Assembly: GCA_015200025.1 (NCBI GenBank)
Contig: CP054186.1
Coordinates: 1,872,001 to 1,936,000, forward strand
DNA: 64,000 nt
Direction of reading: 5' to 3'
Origin: Phycisphaeraceae bacterium
Lineage (GTDB): Bacteria; Planctomycetota; Phycisphaerae; Phycisphaerales; UBA1924
A program made the translations under genes and the position numbers. Positions 16,128-24,164 of the stretch are shown in pieces (position 1 is the stretch's first letter; every line of letters begins with the position of its first letter). The notes below the pieces were generated by a model. The model made no database searches and was not told the DNA's origin. It was given only the letters and a program-made list of their open reading frames with translations.

Positions 16128-17615
16128 TCACCGGTCGGGGCGGTCGGCGAGCTGGGCCCGCTTGATGTCGTCGATCATCGATTCGATCACGACGTTCGGC
16201 GGGACCTGGTTCTGTTGGCGCCAGCGGGCCGTCATGCCTTCCTCGTACCGCCTGAGCAGCGAGAGGGTTTGTTCCAGCTTCTGGCGCTGGGTGTTGCGGG
16301 CCTTGGTCCGCGCGTCAAAGTCGCCCGGGGGCTGGACCCGCACGCCGGCGTACTCCTCCAGCAGCCGGCGGACGCTCCGCTTGGCGTCCCGCAGCTCGTC
16401 CTTCCACCCGTCGGTGATCCGCTTGGACCGCGCGTCCACGCGGACGTGCGAACGCTCGATGTCCAGCTCGTGCAAGAGCGCGTCGAGCGTGTCCACGGTC
16501 CCCTTCGAGACGCGGATGTCACGCGCGATGTCGGCCTTGAGCGTCAGCGTGTCGTTCCCGTTCCCGCGGATCAGCTCGTACGCCGAGTCGCGACGCCCGG
16601 CCTCCTCGTTCCCGTCGTCCGCCAGCAGGATCTCGCCCTTGAGCGGGTCGGCCAGACGCTCGTAGAACTCGGGGCCCGACCCCGTGATCTTGACGCTCAG
16701 CACGTACTCGGTGATCGACAGCGCCCGGATGATCTTGGGCGAGTACCCGCCCCGCACCGCCCAGCCCTCCGCGTGACCCAGTCGGGCCGAGTACAGCTTC
16801 TGCTGCACCACCTTGTCGCCCACACCCTCGTACAGACGCGCCATGCTCCCGATCCCGCCGATCCGGGCGTCGGACGACATGTAGATCGTCGGCGAGACGA
16901 ACGTCAGGAACGCCGCCCCGCCCATCGCCTGCTTCACCCAGAAAATGATCTTCGGGGGCGCGTCGCCCCAGAGGTGCGGGATCTCGTCGGCGAAAATCGG
17001 CGTCAGGTCCTCCGCCCGGAACAGCTCGTTCGACGCGTCCTGGTAATCCGGCAGCGGCATCCCCAGCTCGTCCGACCACTTGTTCTCGAGGATGAAGATC
17101 AGCGTGTCGGCGTTCTGGGCCTTCGCGTCACGCACCGCGCGGCGCACCGGGGTCTGCGAGATGTCCTCGCCGAACACGCCGGTCATCTCGACCACGTACA
17201 CCCGGGACTTCCCGTCGCTGTCGACGGGCTTGGGCGCCGCCCCACGGATCAAGTCCGCCGGGTCGCCCGGGGCCGCCTTCGCGTCGCCGCCCCCCCCCGC
17301 TTTGATCGCCGTCCGCTTGACCTCGAGGATCTCGGACTTGTCGTACTCGGTCTCGAAGGGGATCCCGTGCAGCCGGCCTTTGATCCGGATCTTGGTGTCC
17401 GTCTCCGACACCACCTCACCCGTGATCTGGTTCCCGTTCCGGAAAATCAGCGTCGCCTCGGTCGCGTCCTCCGGGCCCGACCACGCGGCCAGCGCCGGCG
17501 CTCCCGCCGACGCGGTGGGCGTGATCACCAACGCCGGCACCAACGCGGCCGCGGCCGCCAGCACACTCGACGCGACCCCGCGGGCCGACCAAAGGCGGTT
17601 GATTCTCGTGCTCAT
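16128..17615 (-). CDS. Secreted S49/NfeD-like paralog lacking the catalytic Ser
   Basis: 495 aa, same architecture as the next gene: signal peptide (1-37), small beta domain (ATLIFRNGNQITGEVVSETD, about 54-100), ClpP-like domain (about 135-380) and a helical charged tail. Aligning FWVKQAMGGAAFLTF with AWIESAISAAAMTAH of the neighbour puts Gly232 where the neighbour has Ser178, so this copy is probably not a protease. It may be a structural or regulatory partner in a mixed oligomer. ATG 17615 was chosen for AGGGG 6 bases upstream and the signal peptide; the frame runs on to 17777 without support. Confidence 0.72.
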   Translation of the reverse strand: MSTRINRLWSARGVASSVLAAAAALVPALVITPTASAGAPALAAWSGPEDATEATLIFRNGNQITGEVVSETDTKIRIKGRLHGIPFETEYDKSEILEVKRTAIKAGGGGDAKAAPGDPADLIRGAAPKPVDSDGKSRVYVVEMTGVFGEDISQTPVRRAVRDAKAQNADTLIFILENKWSDELGMPLPDYQDASNELFRAEDLTPIFADEIPHLWGDAPPKIIFWVKQAMGGAAFLTFVSPTIYMSSDARIGGIGSMARLYEGVGDKVVQQKLYSARLGHAEGWAVRGGYSPKIIRALSITEYVLSVKITGSGPEFYERLADPLKGEILLADDGNEEAGRRDSAYELIRGNGNDTLTLKADIARDIRVSKGTVDTLDALLHELDIERSHVRVDARSKRITDGWKDELRDAKRSVRRLLEEYAGVRVQPPGDFDARTKARNTQRQKLEQTLSLLRRYEEGMTARWRQQNQVPPNVVIESMIDDIKRAQLADRPDR

Positions 17616-17823
17616 GACGTACCCCTGCAATCCTGCCTCAGAACCTCGGCGAAACCGACGCCCGCCGACCGTGTGACTCGAACCACTCCCCACCACCCCG
17701 ACCCATGATCGGGCTCCGAACGGAGCCCACTCCTGACCATCGTATACCGGGCGGGGCATCGATCTGATAGCAAACAAGATCTGAACAAATAGGCCCGTGA
17801 GCGCGCCTTCGATGCCTGACCTG

Positions 17824-19098
17824 TCAGACGATCAGGCCGCGGACAAGTTCCAACGCCGTGGCACGATCCCTGACCTCGCCGGCCAACTGCGCGTCGTATA
17901 TCCGTTCAAGTGCCGAACGAAACCGCGGCCCGGGGGTCAGCCCGGCCGCGATGAGGTCCTCGCCGGTGACCAATGGGCGGGGCGCCAACCCAACGCCGTC
18001 GCGCGAGAGGCGGTCCACCTCGTCCCGAACCTCCGCGGCCGGCCCGGGCGACTCGGCGGCGTACAAGGAGAGCCCTTCCGCGAACCACGGGCCCGACGCG
18101 GCCCGCTTTTTCTCGGGGATCGTCCATCGAGCCCACGACGATTCCAGAGCAAGCCGGGTCGAGAGGATTGTCCGGAGGCCCACGGTTTCGTCGTTGCTCA
18201 GGCACAGGGCCCGCCGCCATCGGTCGGCGTCGGCCCTGGTCGCGGCTTCGTCCCGCGCGAGGCCACGATCTCGCGCCCAGGCGGCCAGCGCCAACGGGAA
18301 CGGCGTCTCGCCCGGCCCCAAGGCCTCAAGCCTCGCGAGGGCGGTCGGGGCGTGGGGCTCAGTCAGGGCCGAGGCGTCGAGCGCGAGCGACGTGAGCAGG
18401 GTGATCGCCGCGGCCCGGGAGGGCAACGACAGGATCATGCGGATCTCGTCCCCGATGCGTTCCCGGCTCACGCCGCGGAGTTCCGCCGCGTGACGCGTGA
18501 TGGCGGCGGCGGTGGGGGGGTCGATCGTGAACCCGAGCTTCGAGGCGAGCCGGACGGCCCGCAGCGCGCGGAGGTGGTCCTCTGTGAGCCGCTGATCCGG
18601 GTCGCCCACGGCCCGGAGGCGCCGGGCGCGCAGGTCGTCGAGCCCGCCGACCAGGTCGATCACCGCGCCGCGGACGGGCCCGAGCCCGGGCGGGTGCTGC
18701 GGGGGGGCGAGCGGGTCGAGAAAGAGCGCATTGACGGTGTAGTCGCGGCGTTGCGCGTCCTCGAGCGGGGAGCTGAACCGGACCGAATCGGGGCGGCGTG
18801 CGTCGGTGTACGCCCCGTCGGCGCGGAACGTCGCCACCTCGACGACCACCCCGCCGGATTTCACCAGCACCACGCCGAAATGCGCCCCCACCGCGGCGGT
18901 CTTGCGGAACAGCGAGCGGACGCGGTCGGGCACGGCGTCGGTCGCGACGTCGTAATCGTCCGGCGTGCGCCCGAGGATCTCGTCGCGGACGCACCCGCCC
19001 GCGAAATACGCCAGGTGCCCGGCCTCGCGGAGCGTGCGCACGATCGACGCCGCGGTGTCGCGTGGCGAAGGTCCGTGCTCGGGCGCTCCAGGGGTCAT
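17824..19098 (-). CDS. cca: CCA-adding tRNA nucleotidyltransferase / poly(A) polymerase family
   Basis: 424 aa, class II nucleotidyltransferase. The head domain has FAGGCVRDEILGRTPDDYDVATD (G-G-x-V-R-D and the metal-binding DxD), RRDYTVNALFLDP and the LTEDHLRALRAVRLASKLGF motif. The helical C-terminus ends in TGEDLIAAGLTPGPRF, typical of bacterial enzymes that build or repair the tRNA 3'-CCA end. Poly(A) polymerase activity cannot be excluded, as the families are similar. It starts 4 bp after the VKOR-DsbA gene, so the two are co-transcribed although not obviously linked in function. Confidence 0.88.
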   Translation of the reverse strand: MTPGAPEHGPSPRDTAASIVRTLREAGHLAYFAGGCVRDEILGRTPDDYDVATDAVPDRVRSLFRKTAAVGAHFGVVLVKSGGVVVEVATFRADGAYTDARRPDSVRFSSPLEDAQRRDYTVNALFLDPLAPPQHPPGLGPVRGAVIDLVGGLDDLRARRLRAVGDPDQRLTEDHLRALRAVRLASKLGFTIDPPTAAAITRHAAELRGVSRERIGDEIRMILSLPSRAAAITLLTSLALDASALTEPHAPTALARLEALGPGETPFPLALAAWARDRGLARDEAATRADADRWRRALCLSNDETVGLRTILSTRLALESSWARWTIPEKKRAASGPWFAEGLSLYAAESPGPAAEVRDEVDRLSRDGVGLAPRPLVTGEDLIAAGLTPGPRFRSALERIYDAQLAGEVRDRATALELVRGLIV

Positions 19099-19102
19099 GC
19101 GG

Positions 19103-20968
19103 TCACCGTAGCGTCGGGCCGGCGGGCGGGGGGGCCGCCGGGGCGCGGGGGGTCGATCCGGCGGCGTCGAGGATCACGCCCAGCACGATCTCTCCGCCGT
19201 GGATCCATCGCGGCACGACCCGGTTGTTCACGATCACCGCCGGCACCTCGCGGAGCGGGAGCGTCCCGCCCGCGGCGGCGTCCTGGGCGACGGCGTTGCG
19301 GGCCGAAGGGTAGTTCATCGCGGCCTTGACCCGCGCCTCGTCGATCCCCAGCCGATCTTCCAGAAAGATCCGGAACGCCCCCTCGCTGAAGACCCGCGCG
19401 TTGGCGAGAAGCCACCCGTGCGCGTCCCAGAACCCGCGGTCGCCCGCGAGGATGGCGGCGGCCTCGGCGCCGCGGTGCATCACGCACGCCACGGGGCTCG
19501 CCGAACGCGTGACCGCGGGGTTGCACTTGGTGTCGAACGGGAAATGCCGGAACGTCACGCGGAGGTCGTCGCGCCGCGATAGTTCCCCCGTCAGGAAGGC
19601 GTCGAGGCGGGCGGTCTCGGGGTTCTGGTAGTCGCCGAAAATCACCACGTCGGCGGCGGCCGGCCGGCCCAGCGGCACCCCACGGACGCGCGGCGACGGG
19701 TCCGGCGGGATCGTCACCACGGGCTGCGCGAGCCATTCGTCGATCACCCGGGACAAGGCCGAGGGGACCGCGGGGGCCTCGGTCGGCGGCGCGGCGCGGG
19801 CGGCCTCGATCGCCCGCTCGAGCACGCCCGGGAGGTCCCACCCGCGTACCTCGACCCCGTCGATGAACACCGTGGGCGTGCGCACCAGCCCCATCTGGTT
19901 CGCAAGGCCCGTGTCCGCGAGGAGGTTCGCTTGGACGGCGGCCGACGGCATCGCCGACAGCACCGACGCCGCGTCGAGCCCGCGGGACGTCAAGAACCCG
20001 GCGAACTCCGCGTCGCTGAACACGCCCGCGCGCTCAAACACCCACGCGTGCGCCGCCCAGAACGTCCCGGGCCCGTGAACCAGGCCCGCGGCCTCGACGG
20101 CGGCGGCGGCCCGGCACCCCCCCGGGTGGAGGTCCTGCGTCACGTGCGGGTTGCACGGGCGGCAGAACGGGAACTGCCGGATCGTGACACGGCACCCCTT
20201 CAGGGCGAGGAGCCTCGGCTCGAACGTCCGGCACTGGGCGCACTGGTACGCCGTGAACACCACCACGCTCGGGCCCGTCTCGCCCCGCGGGTACCGGCCC
20301 GCCAGCGGATCGATGGGGCCCGAACGATCGGCCGACCGAATCTTCCCGAGGTCGGCCTCGGCCTGCTCGGCCCGCGCGAGCTCGCGTCGCTCGGCGGCCT
20401 GTCGGCTCAGCGAGGTCAGGCCGGCGGCGGTGATCATCGCCGTCGCAACCCCGGCGGCGATCACCGGCCCCGCGATCGCCCGCCGAGTGACCAGCCCGCC
20501 CGCCGAGTGGATCACGGCACAGGCGGTAAACACCAGGTTGCCGGCGTGGGCCGCGATGCAGTACGCGCACGGGAGCCCGTCCCGTGCCATGACCATCAGC
20601 AGGGCGATCGACGCCGCCGCGCCCAGGCCCGGCAGGACGAGCCAGCCGCGGGGCCAGGCGTGGCGTCGGGCGGGGACCCAGAGGATCACGAGGCCAAGGA
20701 ACACCGCAACGCCGACGATCGAGGTCGGGACGCCCAGGACCGGGACCGTGCCCCAGGGGCTCGAGGCCGCCTTCTCGCACGGGCTCGACGGCCCGCACCC
20801 GGGGGGTGAAAAGTCAACCACGACGGCCCGTGCGGCGAGGGCCGCCGACGCCGTCAACGCCACGGCCAGGCCCACGACGCCCGTGACCCAGACAGCCCAC
20901 GCGGCCCGGGCGACCGGTTTCGGCGGGGTTCGGGTGTGGATCGGTCGTCGAGCGGTGGGCGTGGGCAT
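19103..20968 (-). CDS. VKOR fused to two DsbA-like domains, the second without CxxC
   Basis: 621 aa membrane protein. Residues about 20-190 form a vitamin K epoxide reductase domain with loop cysteines Cys58 and Cys64, GLPCAYC (Cys134/Cys137) and four or five hydrophobic helices. Residues about 230-395 are a DsbA-like thioredoxin domain with YQCAQC (Cys243/Cys246) and a cis-Pro region VRTPTVFIDG. Residues about 436-605 are a second DsbA-like domain in which the active site reads DYQNPETA, with no Cys; it keeps the extra pair Cys482/Cys495 that matches Cys272/Cys285 in the first. VKOR-DsbA pairs oxidise thiols of exported proteins using quinones. One thioredoxin domain is usual; the dead second one may bind substrates. 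First gene of the operon with cca. Confidence 0.85.
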   Translation of the reverse strand: MPTPTARRPIHTRTPPKPVARAAWAVWVTGVVGLAVALTASAALAARAVVVDFSPPGCGPSSPCEKAASSPWGTVPVLGVPTSIVGVAVFLGLVILWVPARRHAWPRGWLVLPGLGAAASIALLMVMARDGLPCAYCIAAHAGNLVFTACAVIHSAGGLVTRRAIAGPVIAAGVATAMITAAGLTSLSRQAAERRELARAEQAEADLGKIRSADRSGPIDPLAGRYPRGETGPSVVVFTAYQCAQCRTFEPRLLALKGCRVTIRQFPFCRPCNPHVTQDLHPGGCRAAAAVEAAGLVHGPGTFWAAHAWVFERAGVFSDAEFAGFLTSRGLDAASVLSAMPSAAVQANLLADTGLANQMGLVRTPTVFIDGVEVRGWDLPGVLERAIEAARAAPPTEAPAVPSALSRVIDEWLAQPVVTIPPDPSPRVRGVPLGRPAAADVVIFGDYQNPETARLDAFLTGELSRRDDLRVTFRHFPFDTKCNPAVTRSASPVACVMHRGAEAAAILAGDRGFWDAHGWLLANARVFSEGAFRIFLEDRLGIDEARVKAAMNYPSARNAVAQDAAAGGTLPLREVPAVIVNNRVVPRWIHGGEIVLGVILDAAGSTPRAPAAPPPAGPTLR

Positions 20969-21208
20969 GGATCGCGGGTCCGATCAAGGAATGTTGGAGC
21001 CGGGCGGTCTCGCACGCGTAGGTGTATGGAGCGGGGGGAGGTAGCCCGGTGCCCGGTTCTCGGGCGTCCGAGTGATTGTTGATCGGTTCAATCGACCGGG
21101 GTTCATCGGACGATCGGTCGAGGATGAGGTATCTTGTCCGTGTGGACCCCGTGGGCGTCCGGTCGGGACGAGGGTCGGTTCCGCGGGGCGGAAGTTGAGG
21201 AGAGCGGG
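20969..21208. promoter_or_regulatory. Divergent region between VKOR-DsbA and dockerin-tagged gene
   Basis: 240 bp with several copies of a GATCGGT/ACCGATC-like word around 21078-21120 (for example GATCGGTTCAATCGACCGG), suggestive of an operator but imperfect. GTATCTTG near 21130 could be part of a -10 for the plus-strand gene. No confident promoter call. Confidence 0.3.
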
Positions 21209-22801
21209 ATGACGCGGTTGCATCGGCGGGCCATGGTCGCGGCGGCGTTGATGGGGGCGTGGGCAGGGTTGGCTTTGGCCCAGGTCGCGGCCCCGATCGG
21301 GAACAGCGCGGGGGACGGGGCGGCGGCCGACGGCTCGTCCGGCGGCGTGCGGGGGCAGGGCGTCCCGGTCCGCTTCGATTCGCTCCGCGTCATGCGCGTG
21401 ACGCCCCGGGGCGAGGTCCCGCCCGAGTGGCCCGACAACGGCGGCATCGGCCCGCGCGAAGGCCGGTGCAACATCGTGTCCAATCTGTCGGACGCCAACT
21501 TCGAGGGCGGGAGTTTCGTGCTCCAGGCCGGGATGGCCCAGGGCGAGATGTTCGCCGCCACGTACACCCTCCTGGCGAGCGATTTCCCGATCCGCCACCA
21601 GTTGACCGAGGTGATCGTCGGGACCGACCGCACGAGTGTCGAGACAACGATGCGCTGGTCGCTGCTGTTCTATTCGGGCGAGCCGACGACCGGGACGCTG
21701 GTCGATCAGATTTCCTCCGACGGGGAGTTGCTCCCGCACATCGTGATCCCCCCGGGGACCAACGGCGTCAACCTCCAGTTCCTCATCGACCCGGGCGATC
21801 CCGAGCAGTTGATCATCCCCAACAACGGGTCCAACCGCTTCACCGTCGCCTTCCGCATCGACGGGCTCAACGCCCCGCCGGCCAACCCCTGCACGCAGGC
21901 CCCCGATCCGCGCCGCAACTCGTTCCTCGCCACCGACACCGGCGGGCTCCAGAACGGCACGGCCAACTGGCTCTTCGGGCTCAACTGCGGGCCCATCGGG
22001 TGCCCGTCCAACGGCGGGTGGGCCCGGTTCAGCCAGTTGATCGTGGGGTGCCGGCCCACGGGCGATTGGGTCAGCCGCACGACCTGGTCGAGCGTGGACT
22101 GCACGCCCGGGGTGGGCGCGTGCTGCCTGCCCGGTGGCGGGTGCGACCAGATGACCGTGGGCGATTGCCAGTCGATCGGCGGGACGTTCCAGGGCGACGG
22201 GTCGTCGTGCGTGAACGCGAACTGCCCCGAGCCTTCGGGCGCGTGCTGCTTCAGCAACGGGTTCTGCTCCGTGGTGACCCAGTCGGTCTGCGCCGGCGCG
22301 GGCGGTCGGTTCGCGGGGGCCAACACCAACTGCGGGACGGGCAACACCTGCCCCACGGGCGCCTGCTGCCTCCCCACCGGCGAGTGTGTCCCCGGGCTGC
22401 TCTCGGGCGAGTGCGCCGCGCAGGGCGGGCTCTTCCGCGGCGTCGGGAGCAACTGCGCCGGGGCCGACTGCCCCCAGCCCACCGGCGCCTGCTGCTTCCC
22501 CAACGGGTTCTGCGGCGAGCTGACCGAGGCGGTCTGCCAGGGCGCGGGCGGGGCGTGGGCCGGGGCCTTCACGACCTGCGTGGACTCGAACCAGAACGGC
22601 CGGGCGGACGTCTGCGAGAGCGGGTGCGCGGCGGACTTCAACGACGACGGGTTCGTCGACTTCTTCGACGCCGACGCGTTCGTGGCGTGCTTCGAAGGGG
22701 TCGAGTGCCCGCCGGGCAAGACCGCCGATTTCAACAACGACGGGTTCGTGGATTTCTTCGACCTCGACGAGTTCATCGCGGCGTTCGAGGCCGGGTGCTG
22801 A
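21209..22801 (+). CDS. Secreted Cys-rich repeat protein with GC-type dockerin tag
   Basis: 530 aa with a signal peptide (1-25). Residues about 55-295 form a beta-rich domain of unknown type with cysteine pairs. Residues 303-457 contain four repeats of the form GACCxxxGxC...CxxxGGxFxG...C...C, likely disulfide-stabilised. The end (475-530) has two dockerin/EF-hand-like calcium motifs (DFNDDGFVDFFDADAF, DFNNDGFVDFFDLDEF), with CFEGVECPPGK between them and FEAGC at the terminus. Two other proteins in the window carry the same tag. ATG 21209 has GAGGAG 7 bases upstream. It is probably a surface or extracellular protein; the oxidative-folding gene VKOR-DsbA is divergently adjacent, which suits a protein this rich in Cys. 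Confidence 0.8.
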   Translation: MTRLHRRAMVAAALMGAWAGLALAQVAAPIGNSAGDGAAADGSSGGVRGQGVPVRFDSLRVMRVTPRGEVPPEWPDNGGIGPREGRCNIVSNLSDANFEGGSFVLQAGMAQGEMFAATYTLLASDFPIRHQLTEVIVGTDRTSVETTMRWSLLFYSGEPTTGTLVDQISSDGELLPHIVIPPGTNGVNLQFLIDPGDPEQLIIPNNGSNRFTVAFRIDGLNAPPANPCTQAPDPRRNSFLATDTGGLQNGTANWLFGLNCGPIGCPSNGGWARFSQLIVGCRPTGDWVSRTTWSSVDCTPGVGACCLPGGGCDQMTVGDCQSIGGTFQGDGSSCVNANCPEPSGACCFSNGFCSVVTQSVCAGAGGRFAGANTNCGTGNTCPTGACCLPTGECVPGLLSGECAAQGGLFRGVGSNCAGADCPQPTGACCFPNGFCGELTEAVCQGAGGAWAGAFTTCVDSNQNGRADVCESGCAADFNDDGFVDFFDADAFVACFEGVECPPGKTADFNNDGFVDFFDLDEFIAAFEAGC

Positions 22802-22816
22802 GCCGCCCCGGCGCGA

Positions 22817-23209
22817 TTACATCCCGCGCAGCACGGCGAGCGTGAGCAGCCCGGCCACGACCGCGCACGCCCCGGTGTAGAAAGCCTCCCGCCCGCGCGC
22901 GAAGACCCCGAGCCAGACCAGCACGCGGACCATCGGCGTGGCGATCAGCACGATCAGCCCCGCCTGCGCGAGCGCCGAAGGATCGCCCCACATCGCCGAG
23001 AAAGCCCCCGCCGGCGCGGTCAGGTGCTCGGGCTGACCCTCGAAGGCCGACAGGTCGGGCCTCGGCCCCCGCGAGATGATCGACCAGACGATCCCCGCGG
23101 CGCACAACGCGGCGGCGACCGCGACGCCCGCCCGCAGCGTCGACGCCGCCGACGAGGCCAGCCGTGACTCGGTGATCGTCCGTGGTGTGTCCCAGGCGAC
23201 GCGGCTCAT
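22817..23209 (-). CDS. DUF1634-like membrane protein
   Basis: 130 aa with three hydrophobic helices (about 24-46, 78-103, 110-128), matching DUF1634, a small membrane family regularly encoded beside TauE/SafE permeases. Its ATG at 23209 overlaps the permease stop (ATGA), so the two are translationally coupled and may form a complex. Function unknown. The long open frame to 24235 belongs to the opposite reading of the permease gene and is not part of it. Confidence 0.7.
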   Translation of the reverse strand: MSRVAWDTPRTITESRLASSAASTLRAGVAVAAALCAAGIVWSIISRGPRPDLSAFEGQPEHLTAPAGAFSAMWGDPSALAQAGLIVLIATPMVRVLVWLGVFARGREAFYTGACAVVAGLLTLAVLRGM

Positions 23210-24084
23210 GGGGCGATCTCCCCGCGGAGGGCTTTGAGAAGGAGCTGAACGCCCGAGGCGGCGACGGTCAGGGCGAAGACGACCCGCAGCGTGCGGGTCC
23301 TGATGCGTGCGAGCAAGCGAGCGCCCAGCACGGACCCGGCCAGCGCGCCCAGCGCCACCGGGGCGGCGAGGTCGGGCGCCACCTGCCCTCGAGCGAGGTA
23401 GACGCCCGCCGAGGCCGACGCCGTCACCCCGATCATGAGGTTGCTCGTCGCGGTCGAGGCACGGAAGGGCATCCGCATGAGCCGGTCCATCGCCAGCACC
23501 TTGACGACGCCCCCGCCCACGCCGGTGAGCGCCGAGATCATCCCGGCGAGCGTCATCACGCCGAACGCGGGGATCACGCGGTGGACCCGGTAAGGCTCTG
23601 GCCCCGACGGGCCCGGGGCTGTCGACGCGAGCCCGAGCCGGTCCGCGAGCGTTTCGATGGGCGTGCCCCCGTCGTCCGGTGGCGAGGTCGGCTTGGGTGC
23701 GGAGGTGGTTGTGGTGGTGGGGGCGCGGAGGCTCGACCAGGCGGAGTAGAACAGCACGGCGCAAAAGATCAGCACGATGACGCGGGGCTCGAGGAGCCCG
23801 GCGAGGAACGCGCCGCCCAGGGCCCCCAGCACCGTCGCCAGCTCGAGGATCACCGCCACGCGTGTGTTGACCAGCCCCCGACGGAGGTACGACGGGGCCG
23901 ACCCGCAGCTCGTCGCGATCACCGCGATCAGCGACGCGCCCACCGCGTACCGCGGGTCGATGCCGAACCCCAGGATCAGCATCGGGACGACCACCACGCC
24001 CCCGCCCAGGCCGGTCAGCGCGCCCAGGCACCCGGCGGCGAAACTGCCCGCAAACACCAGCGTGATGAACCCCTCGGGCGACAC
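23206..24084 (-). CDS. TauE/SafE family permease
   Basis: 292 aa. The two halves each start with the family motif: AGCLGALTGLGGGVVVVPML near residue 18 and ALTGVGGGVVKVLAM near 185. About eight hydrophobic helices and a charged, Thr/Pro-rich central loop are visible. The family exports or imports sulfite, sulfoacetate or other organic anions across the inner membrane; the substrate here is unknown. Coupled to the DUF1634 gene downstream. It is divergent from glycyl-tRNA synthetase, with 80 bp between them. Confidence 0.85.
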   Translation of the reverse strand: MSPEGFITLVFAGSFAAGCLGALTGLGGGVVVVPMLILGFGIDPRYAVGASLIAVIATSCGSAPSYLRRGLVNTRVAVILELATVLGALGGAFLAGLLEPRVIVLIFCAVLFYSAWSSLRAPTTTTTSAPKPTSPPDDGGTPIETLADRLGLASTAPGPSGPEPYRVHRVIPAFGVMTLAGMISALTGVGGGVVKVLAMDRLMRMPFRASTATSNLMIGVTASASAGVYLARGQVAPDLAAPVALGALAGSVLGARLLARIRTRTLRVVFALTVAASGVQLLLKALRGEIAP

Positions 24085-24164
24085 GCCGCGATGCTACCAC
24101 GCGGCGTCCGACCGGGGACGGGGCCGCTACGGGGCCGATCCGGGCCCACCCTACACTCGGCCCT

